A stretch of 55,937 nt of DNA from Raoultibacter timonensis (lineage in GTDB: Bacteria > Actinomycetota > Coriobacteriia > Coriobacteriales > Eggerthellaceae). Every line of letters starts with the position of its first letter. The first letter of the stretch is position 1. Below are positions 27,015-34,545 of this stretch, piece by piece. Both the position numbers and the translations under genes were made by a program. The stretch covers positions 137,746 through 193,682 of the forward strand of contig NZ_LT964679.1 of NCBI RefSeq assembly GCF_900240215.1, written 5' to 3'. The notes beneath the pieces were generated by a model. That model did not search any database and had not been told where the DNA came from. It worked only from the letters and a program-made list of their open reading frames with translations.

Positions 27015-27554
27015 TCAGCTGGGTTTCGCATCGAGGCGGGCGGTGTACAGGGGCTTGTAGGTTGCGCCGTCCCGTGCAAGCGTGCTCTTGAAAAGCGTGA
27101 CCGCAGAGGCCTCGTCGTTTAGGGGAAAGGCGAGGGTCGGAAGATCGGTTCGGGGGATACGCACGCGACGTGCGAGGGTGATGTGGGGCTTGAACGGCTT
27201 GTCGTCGTAATCGACCCCTCGGGCGCCGAGCTCCTCGCGCACGGTTTCGGCGAGGCGCATGAGATCGGGCGTTGCGGCGATGCCGAGCCAAAGCGTCGCG
27301 TTGCTTGCACGACCGAATTTCCCGAGGCCATCGCTTCGCAGGGGGATGGCTGCGGCGTTTGTGCAAGCTGCTTCGATGGCCTCGATGGCGGATGCGATGC
27401 CTGCTTCGGTCGCTTCGCCGAGAAAGGCGAGGGTGAGATGGTAGGTTTCTGCTGCAAGAAAGCGCCCTTCGACAGCATACTTCAGCTGCCGCGAGAGCGC
27501 AGCGATATCCGAGGCGAATGCCTGCGGAAGCTCGAGTGCGACGAATGCTCTCAC
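27015..27554 (-). CDS. thpR: RNA 2',3'-cyclic phosphodiesterase
   Basis: 179-residue member of the 2H phosphoesterase superfamily (LigT/ThpR), which opens 2',3'-cyclic phosphates to 2'-phosphates. The two catalytic motifs are HLTLAFLG (about residue 39) and HITLARRV (about residue 124). The start [10 protein letters not shown] is typical. It lies 9 bases after the deformylase gene at 27.6 kb and is probably co-transcribed with it. The physiological RNA target is unknown. Confidence 0.88.
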   Translation of the reverse strand: MRAFVALELPQAFASDIAALSRQLKYAVEGRFLAAETYHLTLAFLGEATEAGIASAIEAIEAACTNAAAIPLRSDGLGKFGRASNATLWLGIAATPDLMRLAETVREELGARGVDYDDKPFKPHITLARRVRIPRTDLPTLAFPLNDEASAVTLFKSTLARDGATYKPLYTARLDAKPS

Positions 27555-27563
27555 GGCGACCCC

Positions 27564-27974
27564 TTAGATGACGATCCCGTTTGTGTGGTCGATCTCGTGC
27601 TGGATGATCTGCGCGGTCCAGCCCGTGTACGTTTTCGTTCTCTCGTGAAAATCGGCGTCCTCATAGCACACCTTGATGGTGCGGTAGCGCGTGCTGGGGC
27701 GGCGTCCGATAAGCGAGAGGCATCCCTCTTCGGCGTCGTAAGCGCCTGCGCTGCTGACGATTTCGGGATTGTACATGATGCGATGGGTTCCCTCGTCATC
27801 GAAGACGATGATGCGCTTGGGCACGCCGATCATGTTCGCGGCCATGCCCACGCACTCGTGAGCATACGCGGCAAGCGTGTCGAGCAGGTCCTGGGCCGTT
27901 TGAGCGTCTGCGGCGGTCGCAGGTTCCGATGGGCGGGCGAGGAATATCTCGTTGGTCATGATGGGCTTGATCAT
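27564..27974 (-). CDS. def: Peptide deformylase paralog with Gln-to-Met change in motif 1
   Basis: 136-residue Fe/Zn metalloprotein of the deformylase family, which removes the formyl group from new proteins. Motif 2 EGCLSL (C85) and motif 3 QHEIDH (H126, E127, H130) are intact. Motif 1, normally GLAAPQ, reads GMAANM, so the glutamine that stabilises the reaction intermediate is replaced by Met48. The protein is shorter than the usual 150-190 residues. GGAGCACCC lies before the ATG at 27974, with an alternative ATG five codons in. It leads the thpR operon. A second paralog at 32.8 kb shows a different loss. Activity is uncertain. Confidence 0.82.
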   Translation of the reverse strand: MIKPIMTNEIFLARPSEPATAADAQTAQDLLDTLAAYAHECVGMAANMIGVPKRIIVFDDEGTHRIMYNPEIVSSAGAYDAEEGCLSLIGRRPSTRYRTIKVCYEDADFHERTKTYTGWTAQIIQHEIDHTNGIVI

Positions 27975-28093
27975 GGGTGCTCCGGTTCTTGTGGGGCTTG
28001 GGACTAAGATTCGTATTGCATAAAGGCATTTGCGGTTTTACGGTTGGTGCGCGCTGCCGACAGACCTGCCGAGCGATTCTCCTGTGGCGATGG

Positions 28094-28540
28094 CTATTCT
28101 TTCGGAACAGCGGGCGATTCGAGAACGGATATGGCTTGTTGGTATTTTGCAGCTCGAGCACGGTCGTCTTCCGTTATTTGATCGAGTCTGCTGAGGTCCG
28201 CATTGTGAAGCAGGTCAGCTTTCTTGACGGTGCATGCAAGGACGCTGCCCTTAAGCTTGCCGATGTAATCAAGGTAGGGGACGGCTTTGTCGTGGTTCAA
28301 AAGCTTCAGAGCTTCGAGCACCTCGGTCGGCATGCCTGCGCATCGGAGATCATCATCGGTTGTATCCGTGTCTTCGAGTACATCATGGAGCAGTGCCGTA
28401 CACACCTCAGCCTCGGTTTTCATGCTTTCGGCTACGTGAAACGGATGGAATACATAGGGCATGCCGCTCTTATCCTTTTGATCTTTGTGGGCTTCGAAAC
28501 AGATGGCGAGCGCCTTTTTGGTTAACGGTGTGTAGATCAT
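28094..28540 (-). CDS. HD-domain (p)ppGpp hydrolase-like protein
   Basis: 148-residue single-domain HD protein. It has the RelA/SpoT hydrolase-type order: HKDQKDKSGMPYVFHPFHVA, LLHDVLEDTD with the HD pair, and KKADLLHNADLSRL. No synthetase or TGS domain is attached. Small stand-alone hydrolases of this type (MESH-like) cleave (p)ppGpp or related nucleotides. The downstream position of a transcript end is not marked. The gene stands between def and the flavodoxin gene and is transcribed divergently from the latter. Substrate assignment is inferred from family. Confidence 0.82.
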   Translation of the reverse strand: MIYTPLTKKALAICFEAHKDQKDKSGMPYVFHPFHVAESMKTEAEVCTALLHDVLEDTDTTDDDLRCAGMPTEVLEALKLLNHDKAVPYLDYIGKLKGSVLACTVKKADLLHNADLSRLDQITEDDRARAAKYQQAISVLESPAVPKE

Positions 28541-28765
28541 CTATCCTCCCGGTCGAATGGCATACGTATTCTTCTGCTTTTTCGCAGGTCCGAGGTGTGT
28601 CAGGTTTGCATTCCCGCCTCCGATGGATTTTAGCACGAAGACGGGGGTGCGCTTCGTTTTTGGCGCCTCAGCGAGCACTCTGGGAGTATTGCTCGAATCT
28701 CCATTTGACTTCGAGTGCACTCCAGGTTCTACAATCGGGGAAAGGCAAACGAACAGGAGACATCG

Positions 28766-29248
28766 ATGAGTAAAAAAGCACTGGTGGCGTACTTCTCGTG
28801 CAGCGGCGTAACCGAGGGCGTCGCGGAATCGCTGGCCGAAGTGGCGGGAGCCGATCTTTTCGAGATCGAACCCGAAGAACCCTACACCGACGCCGATCTC
28901 GATTGGACGAACAAGCAAAGCCGCAGCACGGTGGAGATGAACGATCCCTCGTCAAGACCTGCGATCAGAGGTGCCGTCGCCGACATGGGCGGCTACGAGG
29001 TGGTGTTCGTCGGCTTTCCCATCTGGTGGTACGTGGCGCCGACCATCATCAACACGTTTTTGGAGTCGTACGACTTCGCAGGCAAGACCGTCGTGCCGTT
29101 CTGCACGTCGGGCGGAAGCGGCGTCGGCCGCACCGGCGAGGTGCTCCGGGCGCTCTGCCCCGACTCCGTCTCGTGGCGTCCCGCCAAGCTGCTGAACGGC
29201 GCCTCACCGGCGAGTCTGCGGGCGTGGGTTGGGAGTCTGGACTTGTAG
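28766..29248 (+). CDS. Flavodoxin
   Basis: 160-residue FMN protein for low-potential electron transfer. The phosphate-binding loop is [17 protein letters not shown], the isoalloxazine contacts are likely in [16 protein letters not shown], and [11 protein letters not shown] matches the second loop. This fits the flavodoxin_4 subgroup that is often annotated as NADPH-dependent or stress-related flavodoxin. CAGGAGA lies before the ATG at 28766; the longer frame from 28715 is less likely. It is monocistronic and divergent from the HD-domain gene. Confidence 0.88.
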   Translation: MSKKALVAYFSCSGVTEGVAESLAEVAGADLFEIEPEEPYTDADLDWTNKQSRSTVEMNDPSSRPAIRGAVADMGGYEVVFVGFPIWWYVAPTIINTFLESYDFAGKTVVPFCTSGGSGVGRTGEVLRALCPDSVSWRPAKLLNGASPASLRAWVGSLDL

Positions 29249-29752
29249 GGGCTTCGGGCAACGCAGGCACGGGCGCACTGCCGGGTTGCGCCGCCGGGAC
29301 TCTTGCGCAGCGTCGACGCCGTCCGTTTTCGATGCGAGTTCGAGAGTTCTTGCGACGGCTTGTCGGTTGTTACCGCTGATACGGACAAAAAACGCCGCTG
29401 TGAAGCGTTTGGCCGAGTTTGGCGGCATCAAAATGAACGCGGGGGAATTTATCGCGTGCCCCCCGATCCTGCATGCCTCTGATCTGGTGCTGCGAGATAC
29501 GGTATGGGGTAACGCTCACTATTGCATGCGCAGTGGGCTTCAGAGCGGCGATTTTTGTACCATGGACGCTATTGCGCGTGTAGCTTTTGCCGACACCGCC
29601 GTTTGCGGTGTGGTTTGCGGCGATAATGCGGTTTGCTGAGCAGCGTGCGTACGTGGTGCCGCCCACGGTGCTGCGCGTGCGCATGTTGCTCCGTGGGCGG
29701 TGCCTTTCGCCGGTTCGCCGCCAAAATCCATGTGCGGACGGCTGCCGATGCC
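29249..29752. other. 504-bp intergenic region with stacked hairpins
   Basis: No convincing gene is seen here. It contains a perfect hairpin at 29593-29611 (ACACCGC/GCGGTGT, 5-base loop) and a 14-bp inverted repeat at 29655-29704. The 29.7 kb end lies just beyond the stop of the amidohydrolase gene, so part of the structure may end that transcript. Neither hairpin has a T-run. Confidence 0.5.
29655..29704. repeat. Inverted repeat, 14-bp perfect arms
   Basis: GGTGCCGCCCACGG and CCGTGGGCGGTGCC flank a 22-base loop. It begins 49 bases beyond the stop of the amidohydrolase gene in the direction of transcription. It may be a structured 3' end or processing site. Confidence 0.75.
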
Positions 29753-31318
29753 CTAAATCTTTTTCGGTCTCGTCGTAAGCAGACGCACGAACGTGCCGAG
29801 CCCGTCGGGCAGGGGTTTGTAGCGTTTGCCGTGGAGCCACGTGTCTTGTGCATGCACGCCTTCGAGACTCGCCGGTTCGATGTCGAGCAGGTTTACAGCG
29901 CAGGTGAAAAAGCTCGCCTCGTAGCCTTCGCGCAGAAGGCCCTTCTTCTCGCCGAGCATCTCTCCGCCGTTCGCGGTGTAGGTTTTGAGCGCCTCGTAGG
30001 CCGAGAGCGACTGGTCCTCGACGTAGAACTCGCGCATGCCGCGCATCTGGAGGAACGGGTCGACCGATTGCACGGGCGCGTCGGTCGATCCGCAAAGCGG
30101 CACGCCCGCTTCGGCCAGGCGCGCAAGGGGAATCTGGCTCGCTATCTGGCTTTCGCTCAGGTAGCGTTCGTAGCCGTGCAGGTAGCGTTTGTCGATCCAG
30201 GCGTAGCCCGGCTGCACCGTGACGAAGGGCTTCAGCTCGCAGACGCGCTTGACGGCATCTTCCGAGGGGAACTCGCAGTGATCGATGCGGTGCCGCCCGG
30301 GTATGCGCTCGAAGATGCCCACCAGCTGGTCGATGGCCGCGTCTCCTATGGCGTGCGCCGAAACCATGAACCCGCGGTTCGCGAAGCCCTCGACGGTGCG
30401 GGCGAGCTCGTCGGTGTCGAAGTAGAGCGAGCCTGTGGAGCCGTTGGCGTAGGGCTCCGAAAACGCCGCCGTGCGCGATCCCACCGACCCGTCGAGCTCC
30501 CACTTCATGCAGCCACCCACGCGGTTCGCTCCCATGCGGGGAAGCACCTTCTGGAGCTTCGCCTGGTCCATGTACTGGGGGAACAGGCGAACGTCAAGCG
30601 GGAAGCGCTGCGCGAGGAACGCGGTGAGCTCGGCCATGCGGTCGCGGTCGCTGTCGTCGGTACCCTCGAGGGCGCACACGGTACCGATGCCGTAGGAGGC
30701 GCATTGGTTGCAGAAGTGCGCGACGCCGTGTGCGAGCGCTGCGGGTGTGATGCTCGAGGCCAGGTGGTCGGTGAACTTCCCGAGGTTCGCATCGTGGGCG
30801 GGGCCGGAAAGTATGCCGTCGGGTGCGACGTCCTCAAGCCCGAGCGCGTCGAGGAGGGCCGATGAGCACGCTCCCGAATGGCCGTCGATGTTGATGATCC
30901 AGACGGGCGCGCCGCCCGCCCACTCGTCGAGCTCATGGCGGTTGGGCAGGCGCCCCTCGTCCATGGCGGCGGATACGTAGTTGCTGAAGATGAGGAGCGA
31001 CCCGGGCTTCGATTCCGCCGCGTATGAGCGAATCTTCTGCTCGACGCCCGCAAGGTTGTGCGGTTCCACGCCGCCGTGCACGATATCGCAGATCTGCTCT
31101 CCCATGCTTGCGAGCGCAATGCTCTCGAGCATGTGCAGGTGCGCATCGATGAGCGCGGGGAACACGTGCGCGCCCGCAAGATCGACCGTTTTCGCGTTCG
31201 AGCCGTCAGCCGGCTCGTCGAACCCCGTGATCACGCCGTCTTCGACCGTCATCGTGGCGTGCGTGTCGGTCTCGCTTTCCATGGTGTGGAAGGTTGCGTT
31301 GGTGAAAACGGTCTTCAT
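29753..31318 (-). CDS. YtcJ-like amidohydrolase
   Basis: 521-residue metal-dependent hydrolase of the amidohydrolase superfamily (YtcJ/NfdA branch). Metal-site motifs are FPALIDAHLHM (HxH), DGSVGSRTA, HAIGDAAID, HRIDHCE and GSTDAPV. This branch includes N-substituted formamide deformylases and exoenzyme-like hydrolases of acylated amines; the true substrate is not given by the sequence. It lacks a signal peptide, so it acts in the cytoplasm. AGGAG lies 6 bases before the ATG at 31318; the longer frame is spurious. The amino-acid permease gene ends 8 bases upstream, so uptake and hydrolysis of an aromatic amide or amino-acid derivative is a reasonable inference. Confidence 0.86.
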   Translation of the reverse strand: MKTVFTNATFHTMESETDTHATMTVEDGVITGFDEPADGSNAKTVDLAGAHVFPALIDAHLHMLESIALASMGEQICDIVHGGVEPHNLAGVEQKIRSYAAESKPGSLLIFSNYVSAAMDEGRLPNRHELDEWAGGAPVWIINIDGHSGACSSALLDALGLEDVAPDGILSGPAHDANLGKFTDHLASSITPAALAHGVAHFCNQCASYGIGTVCALEGTDDSDRDRMAELTAFLAQRFPLDVRLFPQYMDQAKLQKVLPRMGANRVGGCMKWELDGSVGSRTAAFSEPYANGSTGSLYFDTDELARTVEGFANRGFMVSAHAIGDAAIDQLVGIFERIPGRHRIDHCEFPSEDAVKRVCELKPFVTVQPGYAWIDKRYLHGYERYLSESQIASQIPLARLAEAGVPLCGSTDAPVQSVDPFLQMRGMREFYVEDQSLSAYEALKTYTANGGEMLGEKKGLLREGYEASFFTCAVNLLDIEPASLEGVHAQDTWLHGKRYKPLPDGLGTFVRLLTTRPKKI

Positions 31319-31326
31319 GGCGGCTC

Positions 31327-32466
31327 CTAAATGCCGACTGCGCTGCCGATGGCCATGAACAGAAATGCCAGCAGCACGACAACCTGCAGGGGGGTGCTGG
31401 CCAAGGCGTCCGACAGGAGCAGCCTGCCGTTTTGGCGGCGGCAGCGTCGAAACGCCGGCACCACGAGAAACGCCATCATGATGGCGATGAGGCCGCCGGC
31501 AGTGCGCATGATGTCGAGGAACCCGCCGAGGTTCAAGAGCACGAGGATGAGCGAGGGCAGGGTGGCGATGAGCCAGCACACCCGCCGATTCCACCTCGTC
31601 TGCTCTTCGATGATGTCGGACAGCGCGAGCGAGATCGACCAGTACGTGGTGAGCATCGCGAGCACGGTGAACGCCGATCCGAGCACCTGGGCCCAGAGCC
31701 CTATGCCCTCCGACCAGCCGATCATCGCGAGCTCGGTGATGCGCGCCGAGCTCGCGAGCGAGCAGGTGACGATGACGACGATGAACATGAGGTTGAGTCC
31801 GAGCCCGATAAGGATGGCCTTGCGCACTTTGGCGGGATCGCGGTCGAGCCCCTCGACGGCTTGCGGCACGCTGAAGAACGCGACGAACGAGAACATGGCC
31901 ATGCCAAAGAAGGCGAGGATCTCGTTGGGTTGGCCCACGGTACCGAAGGGAAGCGGGTTATGCCAGTTGAAGAGCGAGGCAACGCCGAGTATCGCCACGA
32001 TGACGATGATGATGCTGACCGATATGGCCTCGCTCACGCCGAGCACTTTGAGCCCGAAGAACACCACGGCTGCAGCGATCACGTAGAACAAGAGCTGGGC
32101 TGCCAAAGGCGGAAGCCCTGCCGCTTGGAATATCTCGGCACCGCCGGCGATGTAGGCGGCGAGGTTCGTGATGAGCACGAGCGTGGTGAGGACGAACAGC
32201 GCGATAACGAATACGTTGCCGCGCTTGCCGCGGAAGAGGTACGTGCGGAATACCGAGATGACCTGCGTTCCCTTGCCGCTTCCGATGGTGATTTCGGCAA
32301 GCATCATATGCATGCAGTAGCTGAAGAAGAACGCCGCCAGCATGATGGCAAGGCCGGGGACGAGCCCGGCGCGATCAACGAGGTAGGGAAGCGTCATGAC
32401 GCCGCTGCCCACGCCGTACCCGGTGATAATGCAGGCCGCCTGCCAGACCGTGAGTTTTTTCTCCAT
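31327..32466 (-). CDS. Aromatic amino acid permease family transporter
   Basis: 379-residue integral membrane transporter with about eleven spans. The opening WQAACIITGYGVGSGVMTLPYLVDRAG matches the LeuT-fold amino acid permeases of the tryptophan/tyrosine permease and related AAAP families, in which a GxGxG stretch in helix 1 forms part of the substrate site. FSVPQAVEGLDRDPAKVRKAI follows near residue 205. It is the first gene of an operon with the amidohydrolase. Substrate unknown; aromatic amino acids or their derivatives are possible. Confidence 0.82.
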   Translation of the reverse strand: MEKKLTVWQAACIITGYGVGSGVMTLPYLVDRAGLVPGLAIMLAAFFFSYCMHMMLAEITIGSGKGTQVISVFRTYLFRGKRGNVFVIALFVLTTLVLITNLAAYIAGGAEIFQAAGLPPLAAQLLFYVIAAAVVFFGLKVLGVSEAISVSIIIVIVAILGVASLFNWHNPLPFGTVGQPNEILAFFGMAMFSFVAFFSVPQAVEGLDRDPAKVRKAILIGLGLNLMFIVVIVTCSLASSARITELAMIGWSEGIGLWAQVLGSAFTVLAMLTTYWSISLALSDIIEEQTRWNRRVCWLIATLPSLILVLLNLGGFLDIMRTAGGLIAIMMAFLVVPAFRRCRRQNGRLLLSDALASTPLQVVVLLAFLFMAIGSAVGI

Positions 32467-32573
32467 GGGTGGAAATCCGTTCCTTGTCTATCGAATGCCA
32501 AATGCAACACTGCATTGTACACCGCGTACGGGCGCTTCGGAATGGCGGGTTGCTTGATCGAGGTGCGCGGGAC

Positions 32574-32747
32574 TCAGCCGCGCTTTGAGCCCTGACGGCT
32601 GATGCCGCCTTTGTGGCCCGATGCTTTGTTCGGTCCCATGCCGGCGCAGGGACGGCTGGTCGCCCGCGGAGTTGCCAGGCGCGCTTCCTTTGCGGCGAGC
32701 GCACGCGCCCATCGCTCTTTGTCGGTATTGTTCGGGGCTTTTGCCAT
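32574..32747 (-). CDS. Small basic protein, hypothetical
   Basis: A 57-residue frame, MAKAPNNTDKERWARALAAK at its start and GGISRQGSKRG at its end, rich in Lys/Arg and Gly. Codon use looks typical for the GC-rich chromosome. The ATG lies 21 bases after the stop of the deformylase paralog, so it could be coupled to it. No good ribosome site is visible. It has no signal peptide or cofactor motif. Unrecognised; existence uncertain. Confidence 0.4.
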   Translation of the reverse strand: MAKAPNNTDKERWARALAAKEARLATPRATSRPCAGMGPNKASGHKGGISRQGSKRG

Positions 32748-32768
32748 GGTGCGGCTGTCTGCGTGGAG

Positions 32769-33188
32769 CTAGACCAGCTTGCCCTTGCAGTGGTCGATCA
32801 TATGCTGGATGATCTGAGCCGTCCATCCCGTGAAATCCTTCTTGCGGGCCACGAGCGCGCCGTCGACGAGTTCGTCGTAGGCGACCTTGATGCGGTCGTA
32901 GCGCGTCACCTTGGATTCGTCTTCGAGCGAGAGGCAGCCCTCGACGGCCTTGAACGCGCCGAGCGCCTGCTTGAGCACGGGGTTGTACATGACGTGCGGC
33001 TGGTCGTTATCGTCGAGATACACCACGACGCGCTTGGCGACGCCGATCTGGTTGGCGGCCAGGCATGCGGCGCCCTCGAGCGACGCGATGGTGTCGAGCA
33101 GGTCCTGTGCCACGGCTTCGTCTTCGGCCGTAGCCGCCTCGCAGGGCTGCGAGAGGATCGCTTCGTCTTGTACCAGTTCCTTGATCAT
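32769..33188 (-). CDS. Peptide deformylase paralog lacking the catalytic glutamate
   Basis: 139-residue member of the deformylase family with an altered active site. Motif 1 keeps the glutamine (CLAANQIG, Q47) and motif 2 keeps the metal cysteine (EGCLSL, C85). Motif 3 reads Q-H-M-I-D-H: both metal histidines (H129, H133) are present but the catalytic Glu, the general base, is Met130. The codon is ATG in the sequence, so this is not a reading error of the frame. It probably binds metal but should not deformylate by the known mechanism. Its relative at 27.6 kb has the Glu but lost the motif-1 glutamine. GAGCACC lies before the ATG. It stands between an XRE regulator gene and a small basic frame. 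Confidence 0.83.
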   Translation of the reverse strand: MIKELVQDEAILSQPCEAATAEDEAVAQDLLDTIASLEGAACLAANQIGVAKRVVVYLDDNDQPHVMYNPVLKQALGAFKAVEGCLSLEDESKVTRYDRIKVAYDELVDGALVARKKDFTGWTAQIIQHMIDHCKGKLV

Positions 33189-33339
33189 GGTGCTCCTGTC
33201 GTGGTTGGGCGGTGCGCGCGCCTTCGCATGGCGAAGGCGCGTTGGTTGCTTGGTGAATTTTAGCATGAAGGCGGATGCTTGTTGATCGGTTTGGGCCGAT
33301 GGCAAAAGATCGCGTGCGCCCGCGAGCCGGTAGCAGCGC

Positions 33340-33597
33340 TTATTCGAAGTCGAGCAGCTCCCGGATGTCCATATCGAACACGTCTGCGAGGGCGAGCAAC
33401 GTGAACAGGCGTGGGTTCATGGGGGTGCCCGGTTTGGATTCGCCCTTTTCGAACTTCTGGTACGTGTAGGCCGATATGCCTGCGGCGTGGGCAACGCCCT
33501 CCTGGCTCATTCCGCACTCATCGCGAAGCATGCGAAGGCGTTGTGCGAGCTTTGCCGAGTAGGTCTCGGGAGGAATCTGTCGCTTACGGGTATCCAT
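33340..33597 (-). CDS. XRE-family transcriptional regulator
   Basis: 85-residue DNA-binding protein. The helix-turn-helix is RLRMLRDECGMSQEGVAHAAGISAYTYQKFEKGESKP, followed by the usual short tail MNPRLFTLLALADVFDMDIRELL. An ATG at 33636 would add 13 residues; AAGGA about 11 bases before the ATG at 33597 favours the shorter form. A 14-bp perfect palindrome lies 36 bases upstream and is a good candidate for its own operator. The target genes may include the deformylase paralog downstream on the same strand or the divergent cytochrome gene. Confidence 0.85.
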   Translation of the reverse strand: MDTRKRQIPPETYSAKLAQRLRMLRDECGMSQEGVAHAAGISAYTYQKFEKGESKPGTPMNPRLFTLLALADVFDMDIRELLDFE

Positions 33598-33632
33598 GCA
33601 CTCATAATTCCTTAAATTCCCTCTAGACACTA

Positions 33633-33646
33633 CCATACATGTATGG
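33633..33646. promoter_or_regulatory. Perfect palindrome, putative XRE operator
   Basis: CCATACATGTATGG is a perfect 14-bp palindrome in an AT-rich stretch between the XRE gene and the divergent cytochrome gene. Position and size fit an autoregulatory operator. Confidence 0.55.
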
Positions 33647-33863
33647 GAATATATTTATGGAATGAAAGGGCGGGAAATATGCGGGCGGGGATTGGGGTTC
33701 TCAGCCGATCCCGCTAGAGGCGGGGCTTGCGAAAACAGTCAGGCGTTTCGCAAGTGGTTTTGGTTTTCCTGGACAACTGAAGAAGGCAATTCGAAGGCCG
33801 TGCAGCAAGGGCGAATCCCTCCTGCGGCCTTGTTACACCTGCTCGAAATCGAAAGGGGATTCG

Positions 33864-34475
33864 ATGGGGACAATTCGGGGAAAGGCACGTTGGGCGGCGG
33901 GAGCTCTCATGACGATATGCGCGGTTCTGGCATGCGCGGGCTGCGCTCCGCAGGCGGCAGACTCCGCCAAAGCGGAAAACTCGCATGAAAGCCCGATTGC
34001 ATCAGTCGATTTTACCTGGTCACCCGATTCCGATTGCTCGATGTGCCATGCGGACGAAGCGAAGTCGCTGCAGGATTCAACGTTTCCGGCTGCTGTTCAC
34101 GAACGGGAAGCCGTCGAGTGCGCAACCTGCCACGGCGATGAGTCCAAGCTGTCCGCGGCGCACGAGGGAGCCCTTCCCGATTCCGAAATGCCGACACGGC
34201 TGAAAAGCACTGCGGTAGCCGAACAGGTATGCCTTGACTGCCATGATGATGCCGCTGCCCTCGCGCAAGCAACTGCGGGCAGCACGGCTCTCGTCGATTC
34301 CGAGGGAACGGCGGCCAACCCCCATGCGCTTCCCGATTCCGAAGACCACGAGGGTATCTCTTGTTCCGATTGCCACAAAATGCACACGTCCGACCCCGTG
34401 GACAAGACGGCTATGAACGCTTGCCTCAGCTGCCATCACGAAGGCGTATTCGAATGCTACACCTGCCACGAATAG
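33864..34475 (+). CDS. Hexaheme c-type cytochrome lipoprotein
   Basis: 203-residue secreted electron-transfer protein. A hydrophobic signal ends in the lipobox LACAGC (C27). Six CxxCH haem motifs follow at C58, C86, C123, C167, C187 and C198; the last two are closely spaced. Related flavocytochrome c3 haem domains usually have four. It would carry electrons from the membrane quinone pool to the flavoprotein encoded 70 bases downstream. AAAGGGG lies before the ATG. Haem attachment requires a cytochrome c maturation system, which is not in this window. Confidence 0.92.
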   Translation: MGTIRGKARWAAGALMTICAVLACAGCAPQAADSAKAENSHESPIASVDFTWSPDSDCSMCHADEAKSLQDSTFPAAVHEREAVECATCHGDESKLSAAHEGALPDSEMPTRLKSTAVAEQVCLDCHDDAAALAQATAGSTALVDSEGTAANPHALPDSEDHEGISCSDCHKMHTSDPVDKTAMNACLSCHHEGVFECYTCHE

Positions 34476-34545
34476 CGTAGGCAGCAGGCGTTCTTGATGG
34501 GTATTGGCGGTATGAGACCGCTTGCCGTAGAGGAAAGGGGAACAG

